Assembly: GCF_900163645.1 (NCBI RefSeq) | Contig: NZ_FUKM01000046.1 | Coordinates: 186,001-250,000, forward strand | From: Halomonas citrativorans | Lineage (GTDB): Bacteria > Pseudomonadota > Gammaproteobacteria > Pseudomonadales > Halomonadaceae | Direction: 5' to 3' | DNA: 64,000 nucleotides | Shown here: piece after piece, positions 33,905 to 43,389 of the stretch | Numbering within the stretch: the stretch's first letter is position 1 | How the letters are laid out: each line of letters begins with the position of its first letter | The notes under the pieces: generated by a model | Told to the model about the DNA's origin: nothing | Database searches by the model: none | Seen by the model: only the letters and a program-made list of their open reading frames with translations | Program-made: the position numbers and the translations under genes

Positions 33905-35317
33905 ATGGACGTTCAATTAGTTTGGTTACGTAGCGACCTGCGCATTCATGACAACACAGCCTTGGCTGCTGCAGCGGCTAAAGGCCCGGTGATTGCCGTC
34001 TTTCTTCGCAGCGTGGCCCAGTGGCAATCCCACGATCATGGTGCTAACAAGATCGACTTTTGGGCGCGCGGTGTAGCGGCCATTAAAGATGCCCTTAACG
34101 GGCTTAACATTCCTCTCTTGCATCGCGACATCGACCACTATCGAGAGGCGCCCAAGGCGCTCCTCGACATTGCCCACGAGCACTCGGTTAAACAGCTGCA
34201 CTTTAACTACCAATACCCGTTAAACGAACAGCAGCGCGATAACGCGGTGTTGGGCGCCTTTAAAGAAGCCGGTATTACGGCTCATGGGTATCATGATAGC
34301 GTGGCGTTCGCACCCGGCACGCTGCTAACCGGCAAAGGCGACTATTACGGTGTTTTTACGCCTTTTTCCAGGGCGTGGCATAAGCAGATCCGTGCTGAAC
34401 AGCTGGCCTTGCGCGATACGCCAGAACCTCAACAGCGTTTATCGATTAAAAGCGATACATTACCGGGTCTCCCTAGGCTCGATGACACACCGGTCGATCA
34501 TCAAGAATGGCCTGCTGGATCGGAGATAGCGGGTGACTACCTGGCACGGTTTTTACGTTTTCGTGGCCGCCACTACCGCCAGCAACGCGACCTTCCAAGC
34601 GTACGCGGTACCAGCGAGCTTTCACCTTACCTCGCGCTGGGGATAATTTCGTACCGCCAGTGCATGCAAGCGGTGATGAGCGAGAACAGCGGGCACTTGG
34701 CCGATGGCGATGCCGGGCTTACCACATGGGTCAACGAGCTTATCTGGCGCGAGTTTTATCAGCACGTTGCGGTAGGCTTTCCCGAGGTATGCCGCCATCA
34801 ACCGTTCCAGGAGCATACCCTAAAGCTTGCCTGGCGCGATGATGGCGAAGGTTTTAACGCCTGGTGTGAAGGGCGCACAGGCTACCCGCTGGTGGATGCC
34901 GCGATGCGCCAGTTGGTCGCCACGGGATGGATGCATAACCGGCTACGCATGGTGGCAGCGATGTTCTTAAGTAAGCATTTGCTGATCGATTGGCGACGCG
35001 GCGAGGCGTTTTTTATGCGCCACCTGGTAGATGGTGAGTTTTGCGCTAATAACGGTGGCTGGCAATGGGCGGCGTCAACAGGCACCGACTCGGCGCCTTA
35101 TTTTCGAATTTTTAACCCTACCACCCAATCCAAACGCTTTGACCCAGACGGGGAGTTTATTGCTCACTGGCTCCCTGAGCTTGGCAAATTGCCTGCCAAG
35201 GCGCGTCATGCGCCGCCGCACGATATGCTTACCCAGCTGGATTACCCTGAGCCCATCGTTGATCATAAGGCAGCCCGTCAGCGGGCGTTAGATGCCTTTA
35301 AAGCCCTTTCCAAATAG
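33905..35317 (+). CDS. phr: Deoxyribodipyrimidine (CPD) photolyase, class I
   Basis: Photolyase uses blue light and FADH- to split UV-induced pyrimidine dimers. The 470-residue product (E. coli 472) has the antenna-binding N-terminal domain (MDVQLVWLRSDLRIHDNTAL), and the FAD domain with GRTGYPLVDAAMRQL, WMHNRLRMVAAMFLSKHL, and NNGGWQWAASTGTD carrying the conserved tryptophans. ATG at 33905 has a CGGAGG site; the frame is open upstream to 33848 but is not conserved. It follows the LitR-like gene by about 100 bases. Confidence 0.96.
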   Translation: MDVQLVWLRSDLRIHDNTALAAAAAKGPVIAVFLRSVAQWQSHDHGANKIDFWARGVAAIKDALNGLNIPLLHRDIDHYREAPKALLDIAHEHSVKQLHFNYQYPLNEQQRDNAVLGAFKEAGITAHGYHDSVAFAPGTLLTGKGDYYGVFTPFSRAWHKQIRAEQLALRDTPEPQQRLSIKSDTLPGLPRLDDTPVDHQEWPAGSEIAGDYLARFLRFRGRHYRQQRDLPSVRGTSELSPYLALGIISYRQCMQAVMSENSGHLADGDAGLTTWVNELIWREFYQHVAVGFPEVCRHQPFQEHTLKLAWRDDGEGFNAWCEGRTGYPLVDAAMRQLVATGWMHNRLRMVAAMFLSKHLLIDWRRGEAFFMRHLVDGEFCANNGGWQWAASTGTDSAPYFRIFNPTTQSKRFDPDGEFIAHWLPELGKLPAKARHAPPHDMLTQLDYPEPIVDHKAARQRALDAFKALSK

Positions 35318-37156
35318 CTAGACCGCTGCCGCTGCAAGGAGAGGCGGTGCCCAGCGCTGTTCCAGCTCAGCGGCAGGCAACGGCCTAGCGAAATAGAAGC
35401 CTTGTACGATCGTGCAGCCCGCATTCACCAGAAACAGGCACTGCTCTAAGGTTTCGACCCCTTCGGCGACGACTTCAAGCCCCATACCTGCGGCCATCGC
35501 GAGAACCGCTTTGACGATAGCGGCGTCCGCTTTGCTATTGGGCAGTTCTCGGATAAACGCACGATCCAGCTTGATTTTATCGACCGGCAGCCGCTTAAGA
35601 TAACCAAGCGACGAGTAGCCGGTTCCGAAGTCATCGATGGCAATGGCGTAGCCCTGATCACTTAGAGCTTTTAATCGGGGCCCCATATCGCCTGCACGTT
35701 CATCCAGCAGCACCGATTCGGTTAGCTCCAAACCAATCTGTGAAGGCTTCAGCTGGTAGCGCTTTAAGCACGTGTTTAGCTGCGTTTCCAAATCACCCTG
35801 GAAAAGCTGCAGCGCTGAAATATTGATCCAGACGATCAGTTTTGGCATACCCCCGTGCTGCCAATGAGCCTGCTGGGCGCAGGCCTTTTCAATCACCCAA
35901 CTACCTAGTTCCGCCATTAACCCATGGCGTTCGGCCAATGGGATAAAGTCGCCCGGTGAAATCATGCCATCCAAGGGATGTCGCCAGCGTAATAGCGCTT
36001 CCATACCCAATAACTCACCGGTGCCGGGGTGGTGCTGGGTTTGATAATGTAGCTCAAGTTGATCACCAGATATCAGCGCGGCACGCAGGTCGCTGACCAG
36101 AGCAAGCTGCGGATTATCCTGCTTATCCAGCGCCGGCCGGAAACGCAGGCTATGGTTACGGCCTAATCGTTTGGCGCTATAAAGCGCCGACTCCAAACGC
36201 TGAAAAAGTACCCCCGAATCACACCCATCTTCTGGAGCACGACAGCTTCCAATGGTAATGCCCAAACGCAGCAGGTGATCACTCACTTCAAAAGGCCGAC
36301 ACATATGCTCACGCAGTGATGCAATCCATGGGTCGTGATCATCAAACGTGGTGGTACGGATAACCATGAATTCATCACCACCCAAACGCCCGACCACGCT
36401 ACCCGCGACATAGCCTGCAAGCCGCTGGGCAAAACGCGCCAGCAGGCGGTCGCCTTGCTCGACACCCAGGCTGTCGTTAACCGACTTCAAACCATCGATA
36501 TCAATCAAGGCAATATCCAGACTCTCGCCTGCGCGTAAATGGCGCAAGCGAGATGTCATTAAGTCGTGAAGACGGCGACGGTTGGGCAAGCCCGTTAGCG
36601 GGTCTTCGTATCCGATGCGCCGCAAATCATGTTCGCGGGCTTTTTGCACCGAGATATCGGTGAACAGGCTAATAAAGTGACTAATATTGCCCTGCTTATC
36701 GGTAATCGCGCGTACTTTTAACCATTCAGGATACTCATCACCGTGCTTGCGGCGATTCCACATTTCCCCTTCCCAGCACCCTGTCGCTTTTAGAGTACTC
36801 CAGAAGTTTTGATAAAACGCTTTATCGTGACGAGGAGCCGCCAGTGTTTCCAGCTTGCGGCCAACTATTTCCTGGCTGTTGTAGCCGGTAATTTCTGTAA
36901 AGGCTGGATTAACGGCCATGACCCGGTTATCGGCATCACAGACCACTATTGCATCGCTTGCCAGGTTAATCGCGCTTTGGGACAGTCGATAACGCTGGCG
37001 CTGCTGGCGCACCTGCCGCCATACATCCCACAGCCCAAAAATAACCAGGCTCACAGCTACCATGCGTAACATCGCATCGGTCAACCAGATACAAGCTGGC
37101 AGCGCCGCTAATGCTACCCAAACCAACGGTCGATTAAGAGAAATTGGTAGCCACAT
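35318..37156 (-). CDS. PAS-GGDEF-EAL membrane protein for cyclic-di-GMP turnover
   Basis: The 612-residue product has two N-terminal hydrophobic segments (about residues 10-45), a PAS domain (about 60-170), a GGDEF domain with intact GRLGGDEF (257-263), and an EAL domain from about 355 with EALLRW (386), DDFGTGYSS and VVAEGVET. Both catalytic centres look complete, so it could make and break cyclic-di-GMP. The product-inhibition I-site (RxxD before GGDEF) is absent. Its stop codon directly abuts that of the photolyase on the other strand. Confidence 0.93.
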   Translation of the reverse strand: MWLPISLNRPLVWVALAALPACIWLTDAMLRMVAVSLVIFGLWDVWRQVRQQRQRYRLSQSAINLASDAIVVCDADNRVMAVNPAFTEITGYNSQEIVGRKLETLAAPRHDKAFYQNFWSTLKATGCWEGEMWNRRKHGDEYPEWLKVRAITDKQGNISHFISLFTDISVQKAREHDLRRIGYEDPLTGLPNRRRLHDLMTSRLRHLRAGESLDIALIDIDGLKSVNDSLGVEQGDRLLARFAQRLAGYVAGSVVGRLGGDEFMVIRTTTFDDHDPWIASLREHMCRPFEVSDHLLRLGITIGSCRAPEDGCDSGVLFQRLESALYSAKRLGRNHSLRFRPALDKQDNPQLALVSDLRAALISGDQLELHYQTQHHPGTGELLGMEALLRWRHPLDGMISPGDFIPLAERHGLMAELGSWVIEKACAQQAHWQHGGMPKLIVWINISALQLFQGDLETQLNTCLKRYQLKPSQIGLELTESVLLDERAGDMGPRLKALSDQGYAIAIDDFGTGYSSLGYLKRLPVDKIKLDRAFIRELPNSKADAAIVKAVLAMAAGMGLEVVAEGVETLEQCLFLVNAGCTIVQGFYFARPLPAAELEQRWAPPLLAAAAV

Positions 37157-37531
37157 GGCGATTCGCTATATCCTGTCACTGGAAACTAACACTAATTAAA
37201 TAAATATAATTTTCTAGCAGCATACCCATTATGCCCCTGGGCCAAATGCTTGAATAACGCATATAACGTTAATAAGCCGTTTATCCAAACCAACTCACTG
37301 ATGCCGATGGGACGTAAAAGCTTACCTTAAAACCTCTATTACTTAATAAAAAAACGTTCGATGTACGTGATAAGTAGTGACTTACGTGCATTCGTCTGTT
37401 TCGGGAAGTAGACTAGCTAGGCCTTGCGGGCCGTGTCTCGACACTGCACTTCCGTGCTATGCTCCGGTGCTACGACTCGGCTATAGGTGCCGCACGCGGC
37501 CAACAATCATTTTGAAACTCGGAACGATTCA
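37157..37531. promoter_or_regulatory. Divergent control region between the GGDEF-EAL gene and fabA
   Basis: This 375-base gap has an AT-rich half beside the GGDEF-EAL gene. TACGTG occurs as a direct repeat at 37364-37369 and 37383-37388 (19-bp period), a candidate site for a fatty-acid regulator. No convincing sigma-70 promoter or gene was seen in it. Confidence 0.35.
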
Positions 37532-38047
37532 GTGACCAAGCAACATTCCTTTGATCGCGAAGAACTGCTGGCCTGCTCACGCGGCGAGCTATTTGGACCT
37601 GGTAATGCGCAGCTGCCAGCTCCCAACATGCTAATGCTCGACCGTATCGCACACATTCATGAAGAAGGCGGTGAGTACGGCAAAGGCGAGCTGATCGCCG
37701 AGCTGGATATCTCTCCTGACCTGTGGTTTTTTGACTGCCACTTTCCAGGTGATCCGGTGATGCCCGGCTGCCTGGGCCTGGATGCCATGTGGCAGTTAGT
37801 GGGTTTCTACCTGGGTTGGCTGGGTCACCCGGGGCGTGGGCGCGCGCTTGGCTGTGGCGAGGTAAAATTCAGTGGCCAGATCATGCCAAATGCGAAAAAA
37901 GTAACTTACCGTATTAATATAAAGCGTATTATTACCCGTCGACTTATTTTGGGCATTGCTGACGGCACCGTTTCGGTCGACGGACGCGATATATATCAGG
38001 CTAATGATTTACGCGTTGGCCTATTCACCTCTACTGCGAATTTCTAA
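37532..38047 (+). CDS. fabA: 3-hydroxydecanoyl-ACP dehydratase/isomerase
   Basis: FabA dehydrates 3-hydroxydecanoyl-ACP and isomerises the double bond to cis-3, starting anaerobic-type unsaturated fatty acid synthesis. GTG at 37532 gives a 171-residue product (E. coli 172) starting [20 protein letters not shown] after Met. The catalytic His is at 70 ([16 protein letters not shown]) and Asp at 84 (GLDAMWQL), as in E. coli. A GGA site lies about 9 bases upstream. It is followed 12 bases later by fabB. Confidence 0.97.
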   Translation: MTKQHSFDREELLACSRGELFGPGNAQLPAPNMLMLDRIAHIHEEGGEYGKGELIAELDISPDLWFFDCHFPGDPVMPGCLGLDAMWQLVGFYLGWLGHPGRGRALGCGEVKFSGQIMPNAKKVTYRINIKRIITRRLILGIADGTVSVDGRDIYQANDLRVGLFTSTANF

Positions 38048-38059
38048 CAGGAGGCTCCC

Positions 38060-39277
38060 ATGCGACGAGTGGTAGTCACCGGCCTTGGCATTGTGTCGTG
38101 CTTAGGCAACGACCAGCAACAGGTCCTGGACTCGCTCCAAAACGGGCGCAGCGGTATTCGTTTCAAGGATGAGTACGCTGAGCGTGGCTTTCGTAGCCAT
38201 GTCGCGGGCAGTGTCGATATCGATCTTGACACCCTTATCGACCGTAAACTGCGCCGCTTTATGGGCGATGCTGCGGCGTATGCCTATGTGTCCATGGCCC
38301 AGGCCATTGAAGACTCAGGGCTTTCCGAAGAACAGGTCTCCAACGAGCGTACCGGCCTTATTGCAGGCTCTGGCGGCGCCTCTAGCGCTAATCAGGTCGA
38401 AGCTGCTGACGCCATGCGCGAGAAAGGCTTGCGCCGCGTTGGCCCTTATCGCGTTACCCGCACAATGGGCAGCACGGTCTCAGCCTGTTTAGCTACTCCG
38501 TTTAAAATAAAAGGCGTGAACTACTCAATCTCATCTGCCTGTGCCACCTCGGCACACTGTATCGGCAGCGCGATGGAGCAGATTCAGCTCGGTAAGCAAG
38601 ACGTGGTTTTTGCCGGCGGCGGTGAAGAGGAGCACTGGACCCTCTCGTGCCTGTTTGATGCCATGGGAGCGCTCTCTACCCATTACAATGATACGCCTGA
38701 AAAAGCCTCACGCCCCTACGATCAGGCACGCGACGGCTTTGTTATCGCTGGCGGCGGCGGCATGCTGGTATTAGAAGAGCTGGAGCATGCCAAGGCCCGC
38801 GGCGCTAAAATATATGGTGAGTTAGTAGGCTATGGCGCCACCTCTGACGGCCATGACATGGTCGCTCCTTCCGGCGAAGGCGCGGTACGCTGCATGCATC
38901 AGGCAATGGCCACGGTCAGTGGGGATATTGACTATATCAACACTCACGGCACCTCAACGCCTGTTGGCGATGTAGCTGAGCTAAAAGCGGTACGTACCGT
39001 GTTTGGTAACTCCACGCCTGCGATGAGCTCAACCAAGTCGCTTACGGGCCACTCACTGGGCGCTACCGGTGTTCAGGAAGCCATCTATTCACTGCTGATG
39101 ATGCAACACAACTTTGTTGCCGCCTCTGCCAATGTTGAACACCTCGACGAGCAGGCAGACGGTTTTGACATTGTGACAACACGGCGTGACGATGTGACGC
39201 TTGAACGCATCCTGTCGAATAGCTTTGGTTTTGGCGGCACTAACGCCTGCCTGGTATTCCAGCGCTATAACGGCTGA
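38060..39277 (+). CDS. fabB: Beta-ketoacyl-ACP synthase I
   Basis: FabB elongates unsaturated acyl-ACPs and is required with FabA for unsaturated fatty acids. The 405-residue product has the active-site cysteine in [10 protein letters not shown] near residue 161, with histidines in [11 protein letters not shown] and TGHSLGATG, and the glycine-rich C-terminus [13 protein letters not shown]. An AGGAGG site precedes the ATG. It forms a two-gene operon with fabA, closed by a strong terminator. Confidence 0.98.
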   Translation: MRRVVVTGLGIVSCLGNDQQQVLDSLQNGRSGIRFKDEYAERGFRSHVAGSVDIDLDTLIDRKLRRFMGDAAAYAYVSMAQAIEDSGLSEEQVSNERTGLIAGSGGASSANQVEAADAMREKGLRRVGPYRVTRTMGSTVSACLATPFKIKGVNYSISSACATSAHCIGSAMEQIQLGKQDVVFAGGGEEEHWTLSCLFDAMGALSTHYNDTPEKASRPYDQARDGFVIAGGGGMLVLEELEHAKARGAKIYGELVGYGATSDGHDMVAPSGEGAVRCMHQAMATVSGDIDYINTHGTSTPVGDVAELKAVRTVFGNSTPAMSSTKSLTGHSLGATGVQEAIYSLLMMQHNFVAASANVEHLDEQADGFDIVTTRRDDVTLERILSNSFGFGGTNACLVFQRYNG

Positions 39278-39294
39278 GTCGTTGTAGTAGTAAT

Positions 39295-39325
39295 AAAAAC
39301 GGCGCCTTGTCAAGGCGCCGTTTTT
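39295..39325 (+). terminator. Bidirectional terminator after fabB
   Basis: A 14-bp stem (AAAAACGGCGCCTT with AAGGCGCCGTTTTT) around GTC ends the fabAB operon on the plus strand. The symmetric A/T ends let it also terminate the convergent acyltransferase gene. Confidence 0.92.
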
Positions 39326-39375
39326 GCTGTTAGCGTTTGCCGTTATTCATTGCGAGCTATCCGCCCTGTATCGGC

Positions 39376-40119
39376 TCAGGATCTTTGGCTAGTCGACGGG
39401 CGCGGCACCTCTGAAATCTCCTGCAACTGCGCCTCTATCCAGGCTTCAACGTCGGCCAGCACCTCATCGGGTGTACGCCCCTCGGTCTCAATTGGCGGAC
39501 CAATGCGTACCCGCAGTACCCCAGGCTGCTTCACCCAGTGGCGCCCTGGCCAGCGTTCGCCTGCATTATGTGCGATCGGTAGCACCGGCACGCCTGCGCG
39601 GCAAGCCACCACGCTGCCGCTCTTGTTATAGCGCTTACGCACACCGGGGTCGACTCGCGTTCCTTCCGGGAAAATCAGCACTGAAAGACCCGTTCCTAGC
39701 CGCTCCACACCTTGAGTTAGCACCTGTTTCAAGGCACGCGCGGGTTTGGAGCGGTCCAGGCTAATCGGTTTTAGCAGACGCAGCCCCCAGCCAAAAATCG
39801 GGATATGCAGAAGCTCTTGCTTAAGCACCGTGCATACCGGCGGTTTCATGACTTGAAGAAAAACCGTTTCCCACTCGCACTGATGGTTCGCCTGAATCAC
39901 ACAAGGCCCATCCGGAATGCGCTCGCGCCCCTGAATATCGTAGCGAACCCCACAGGCTAGTTGAAACCAGGCCACTAAAAAGTGGTTATACAGGTTCAAC
40001 AGCCGGTATCGGCCTGCCAACGGTAAAAAAGGGGCGATGGGTAGAAACAGCACGCCAATAATCAGCATGGCAAGAAAGTACCCGGCATAAAACACCAGGC
40101 TACGAACCACATTGGTCAA
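39376..40119 (-). CDS. Lysophospholipid acyltransferase (PlsC-like)
   Basis: Members of this family acylate lysophosphatidate or other lysolipids at the inner membrane. The 247-residue product has an N-terminal hydrophobic segment (about residues 8-30), the catalytic block ANHQCEWE near 80, and FPEGTR near 150. The usual H-x4-D catalytic pair appears as H-x4-E. The start is TTG at 40119 with an AGGAGAG site, overlapping the stop of the upstream gene by 3 bases, so the two are coupled. Confidence 0.88.
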   Translation of the reverse strand: MTNVVRSLVFYAGYFLAMLIIGVLFLPIAPFLPLAGRYRLLNLYNHFLVAWFQLACGVRYDIQGRERIPDGPCVIQANHQCEWETVFLQVMKPPVCTVLKQELLHIPIFGWGLRLLKPISLDRSKPARALKQVLTQGVERLGTGLSVLIFPEGTRVDPGVRKRYNKSGSVVACRAGVPVLPIAHNAGERWPGRHWVKQPGVLRVRIGPPIETEGRTPDEVLADVEAWIEAQLQEISEVPRPSTSQRS

Positions 40120-41006
40120 ACGGACTCTCCTGTACTAGCGTCTTGCTGGCCATCACGCGTTAAACACCAGGCATCCAGCATACGCCCCACCTCTAACCGC
40201 CACGGCTTTTGATGCACACCAAAGACATCCAATACCCGGCGACAATTTAAAACACGCCGCAGTTTTGCATCGTGATGATGATTAAGGGCCGTGACTTCGC
40301 CAAGCTCAATTTGCTCACCGCGGCCTTCCAGATGCGTTGCCAACTGAGTACGCACCATGGAGCTAAACGTAAACACACTGACAGGTTCAGTGCCTGCCAA
40401 ATGGTAGGCACCCCACGCGTTGGCGCCACACGCCTGCTGCTGAAGCATACCTACCAGTGCCATAGCGACCGCATCGACTGACGTTGGGCAGCACACGATA
40501 TCTTCTGCGGCCCGCACACTTTGCCCTGTCACCAGGCTATCCAGCATTTCATTCAACCAGGCGTGGCTACCTTCAAGCGCAAACAAGGGGCCCAGACGAA
40601 TGATCAGATGGCGCTGGTGCGCTGCCCGAATACGGTCACCAGTGGCAACCAGGCGCCGCAAACACTCATCACGCGGAGTAGGTACTACGTGCTCGTCGAT
40701 AGGCTCATCAAAGCCATCCTCATAGAGCTGGTCTGAAACACACCACACCAGCGGCACCGACTGCGCAAGACATGCCTCCAGGCAGCGGTCAACCGCATCG
40801 GCATGTGCGCCTACCTCGGCGGGTGTCATGTTCAGCGGCTGCGCCAGCGGTGGAATAACCACCGCATCCGGGGCAATCTCGTGTAACTGCGCCGCCGTTA
40901 TGGTGGTGTCCTGCTCAATCACCAGCTCCATATCCGCACGACGGCTTACTTCCCGGGCCAGTGCCAAACTTAAGCAGTGCCCGGAATTCAGTATTAGCAG
41001 TTTCAA
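40116..41006 (-). CDS. Rossmann-fold dTDP-rhamnose reductase-like protein
   Basis: The 296-residue product resembles extended SDR/RmlD-like proteins: a predicted nucleotide strand (MKLLILNSGHCLSLALAREV), VWCVSDQLYEDG in the position of an active-site segment, and GAYHLAGTEPVSVF toward the C-terminus. The glycine motif is degraded (N-S-G-H-C), so cofactor binding is doubtful. The TTG start at 41006 has an AAGGGG site 6 bases upstream. It is coupled to the acyltransferase downstream. The role is not known. Confidence 0.65.
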   Translation of the reverse strand: MKLLILNSGHCLSLALAREVSRRADMELVIEQDTTITAAQLHEIAPDAVVIPPLAQPLNMTPAEVGAHADAVDRCLEACLAQSVPLVWCVSDQLYEDGFDEPIDEHVVPTPRDECLRRLVATGDRIRAAHQRHLIIRLGPLFALEGSHAWLNEMLDSLVTGQSVRAAEDIVCCPTSVDAVAMALVGMLQQQACGANAWGAYHLAGTEPVSVFTFSSMVRTQLATHLEGRGEQIELGEVTALNHHHDAKLRRVLNCRRVLDVFGVHQKPWRLEVGRMLDAWCLTRDGQQDASTGESV

Positions 41007-41057
41007 GACAGACCCCTTCTATCAACGAACATAGCGTAATGGGCTTGATCGGCCGCT

Positions 41058-41741
41058 TTAGAACGGGATTTCGTCGTCGAAATCGTCAAAGCTGCCCGGA
41101 TCAGGCGCGCCATAGTTGCTGTTCTGTTGGCCTTGCTGAGGGGCAGCATTTCCCTGGTGGGCGGGCGGCTGGCCCTGCTGCGGCGCAGGTTGGGGGCGAG
41201 GAGCCGGCTGGCCGCCCTGCTGGGGGTTGCCCTGTCCCAGGTTGCCCGGGTTGTTATTGCCACTCCCTTGGCCACCAAAGTTATTGCCCTGTGGAGCACC
41301 GCCTTGCTGGGGGTATCCCCCTTGAGGCGCCGCGCCTTGAGCCATACCGCCCTGGTTGCCAGCGTAATTATTCTGCGGTGCGCTGCCGCCTTGGAAGTCG
41401 CCAGTACGCCCATCCAGCATCTGCATATCGTTGGCAACGATTTCAGTGCTGTAACGGTCCTGGCCGTTTTGATCCTGCCATTTACGGGTTTGCAAGCGCC
41501 CTTCGATATAGACCTTGGAGCCTTTTTTCAGATACTGCTGGGCAATTTCAGCCGTTTTATTAAACAGCACGATTCGGTGCCACTCCGTACGCTCTTGGCG
41601 CTGGCCGCTTTGGCGGTCCATCCACGTATCAGAGGTGGCCAGATTCAAGTTGGCCACTGCCGTACCGCTGGGCGTAAAGCGCATCTCAGGGTCTTGCCCG
41701 AGGTTACCGATCAGAATCACTTTGTTGATACCGCGAGCCAT
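41058..41741 (-). CDS. ssb: Single-stranded DNA-binding protein
   Basis: SSB coats single-stranded DNA and recruits repair and replication proteins through its acidic C-terminal tip. The OB fold covers about residues 1-112 ([20 protein letters not shown] to [12 protein letters not shown]). A roughly 100-residue linker rich in Gly, Gln, Asn and Pro follows, and the tip is DFDDEIPF. At 227 residues it is longer than E. coli SSB (178) because of the linker. An AAGGAG site lies 6 bases before the ATG. No LexA-type box was found upstream. Confidence 0.97.
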   Translation of the reverse strand: MARGINKVILIGNLGQDPEMRFTPSGTAVANLNLATSDTWMDRQSGQRQERTEWHRIVLFNKTAEIAQQYLKKGSKVYIEGRLQTRKWQDQNGQDRYSTEIVANDMQMLDGRTGDFQGGSAPQNNYAGNQGGMAQGAAPQGGYPQQGGAPQGNNFGGQGSGNNNPGNLGQGNPQQGGQPAPRPQPAPQQGQPPAHQGNAAPQQGQQNSNYGAPDPGSFDDFDDEIPF

Positions 41742-41843
41742 AAGGCGCTCCTTCCATTGTGTTACGTATAGATAAGCATCGACGCGATCATGCCTACATT
41801 GCCGATGTCACTGATTATTGCCTACGGCTGGCAGCCAGCCGCA

Positions 41844-43220
41844 CTAGGATTTGGGGGGAATCAGCCTGGCCAGTGCCGCCCTATCAAGCTGCTGACGATT
41901 CACTTTTAAATAGACCAGATGTTCTTCGGGCACCACCATGACATCTTCGACGCCCACAACATCTGCCAGCCGCTCCATCAATACATCCAGCGTATCCGGC
42001 GGCGCATCATTTAAGTCCACCACCTCGCTGGAGAGCGGCGGTGGTGAGGGCATTTTCCACATCGCAAGCCACCATAGCAGAGCCAGTGCCGCACAGCCGA
42101 TAAAAACGGCATCAAGGCCCCACACATTCGCCAATAGCCCTCCCAGCGTACCGCCCAGAAAAGCCCCCAAAAACTGGCTTGTAGAGTACACGCCCATGGC
42201 GGTGCCTTTAGCGCCAGCGGGAGCAAGCTTACTGAGCATTGATGGCAGCGTCGCCTCCAGCAGATTAAAACCGGTAAAGAAAACAAACAGCCCAACAAAC
42301 AGCCAGTGGCCATGGGAGAACGGCGACCCAAGCCCGCCCAGGCTTACCGTAATGGCGCCAATAGCCAACAGGCATACGACTTTAATCTGCTGCTTTTTCT
42401 CGGCCACTATCATGAGCGGCACCATGGCGACAAATGAAAGCCCCATAATGCCCAAGTACGCCAAACCGTGGCGCGCCAGCGGTATGCCGGCTTCCTGCAA
42501 CCGAAAGGGCACCGCGACAAAAATAGCCATCAGCACCAGATGTAGTGTAAAAATCGACAGATCCAGACGCCACAGATCAGGGCGCGTGATCACGCTTTTA
42601 ACCTGCTGACGATCCATCCCCACATCTCGGTGGCGCAGCCGCCGAGGAGCGGGCGGCACCCAGCGCCACAGAACTACTAGCCCTAAAAGCGTTAGCAGCG
42701 CCGTAAACCAGAACACGCCGGAAAGCCCCGCCCAAGAAGCAAGCCAAGGCCCCACGACCATGGCAATTCCAAACGAGACGCCAATCGACAGCCCGATGAT
42801 TGCCATTGCCGCCGTACGAACCTGTTCGCGCGTTTGGTCGGCAAGCAGTGCCATGATGGCCGCCGCCACCGCGCCGCCGCCCTGCAAGGCTCGCCCAATA
42901 ATAACCCCACCGATGGAGTCGGCCATCGCGGCCACCACACTGCCTATGGCGAAAACAAGCAGCCCAAAGGCGATAACCCGTTTACGCCCAATGCGGTCTG
43001 ACAGCAAACCAAAGGGGATTTGCAGTACAGCTTGGGTAAGCCCGTAAACACCTAATGCAAAGCCCACCAGCAAGGGTGTCGACCCTTCAAGCGCATCGGC
43101 ATAGAGTGCCAGTACCGGCAACACCATGAAAAGCCCCAACATACGAGACGCATAAAGCCCAGCCAAGCCGCTGATTGCACGACGCTCAGAGGCCATTAGC
43201 AGTGCAGAAACCTTGCGCAT
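41844..43220 (-). CDS. yajR: Major facilitator transporter YajR with C-terminal YAM domain
   Basis: The 458-residue product has 12 predicted membrane segments, the motif A stretch GLLSDRIGRKRVI after segment 2, and a C-terminal cytoplasmic ferredoxin-like YAM domain (about residues 395-458, PPDTLDVLMERLADVVG). It is closely similar to E. coli YajR, including ERRAISGLAGLYASRMLG at the start. The substrate is unknown. It sits between ssb and the divergent uvrA, as in Pseudomonas. Confidence 0.9.
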   Translation of the reverse strand: MRKVSALLMASERRAISGLAGLYASRMLGLFMVLPVLALYADALEGSTPLLVGFALGVYGLTQAVLQIPFGLLSDRIGRKRVIAFGLLVFAIGSVVAAMADSIGGVIIGRALQGGGAVAAAIMALLADQTREQVRTAAMAIIGLSIGVSFGIAMVVGPWLASWAGLSGVFWFTALLTLLGLVVLWRWVPPAPRRLRHRDVGMDRQQVKSVITRPDLWRLDLSIFTLHLVLMAIFVAVPFRLQEAGIPLARHGLAYLGIMGLSFVAMVPLMIVAEKKQQIKVVCLLAIGAITVSLGGLGSPFSHGHWLFVGLFVFFTGFNLLEATLPSMLSKLAPAGAKGTAMGVYSTSQFLGAFLGGTLGGLLANVWGLDAVFIGCAALALLWWLAMWKMPSPPPLSSEVVDLNDAPPDTLDVLMERLADVVGVEDVMVVPEEHLVYLKVNRQQLDRAALARLIPPKS

Positions 43221-43330
43221 AATGCCCTTGTGTATGGTGGATAAGGTAATTTTCTCGGATAACCCCCCATTCTAGCGGTTTGCAACCACGCTGGAAACGC
43301 CGTCCTGCGTTAACGGATAACAAAGCGCTT

Positions 43331-43359
43331 TTGCCGAGAGGGGGTGGCAAACGTATAAT
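43331..43359 (+). promoter_or_regulatory. Sigma-70 promoter of uvrA
   Basis: TTGCCG (43331-43336) and TATAAT (43354-43359, perfect) are separated by 17 bases, ending about 30 bases before the uvrA ATG. There is no LexA box (CTGT-N8-ACAG) overlapping it. Confidence 0.75.
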
Positions 43360-43389
43360 TACTTTTTTGCCGCGCGAGTCGAGGTGTTG

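Noticed and set aside
43221..43389. Possible LexA box before uvrA, and likewise before ssb
   Set aside because: I searched both upstream regions for CTGT-N8-ACAG and found no match; SOS control is not supported from sequence.
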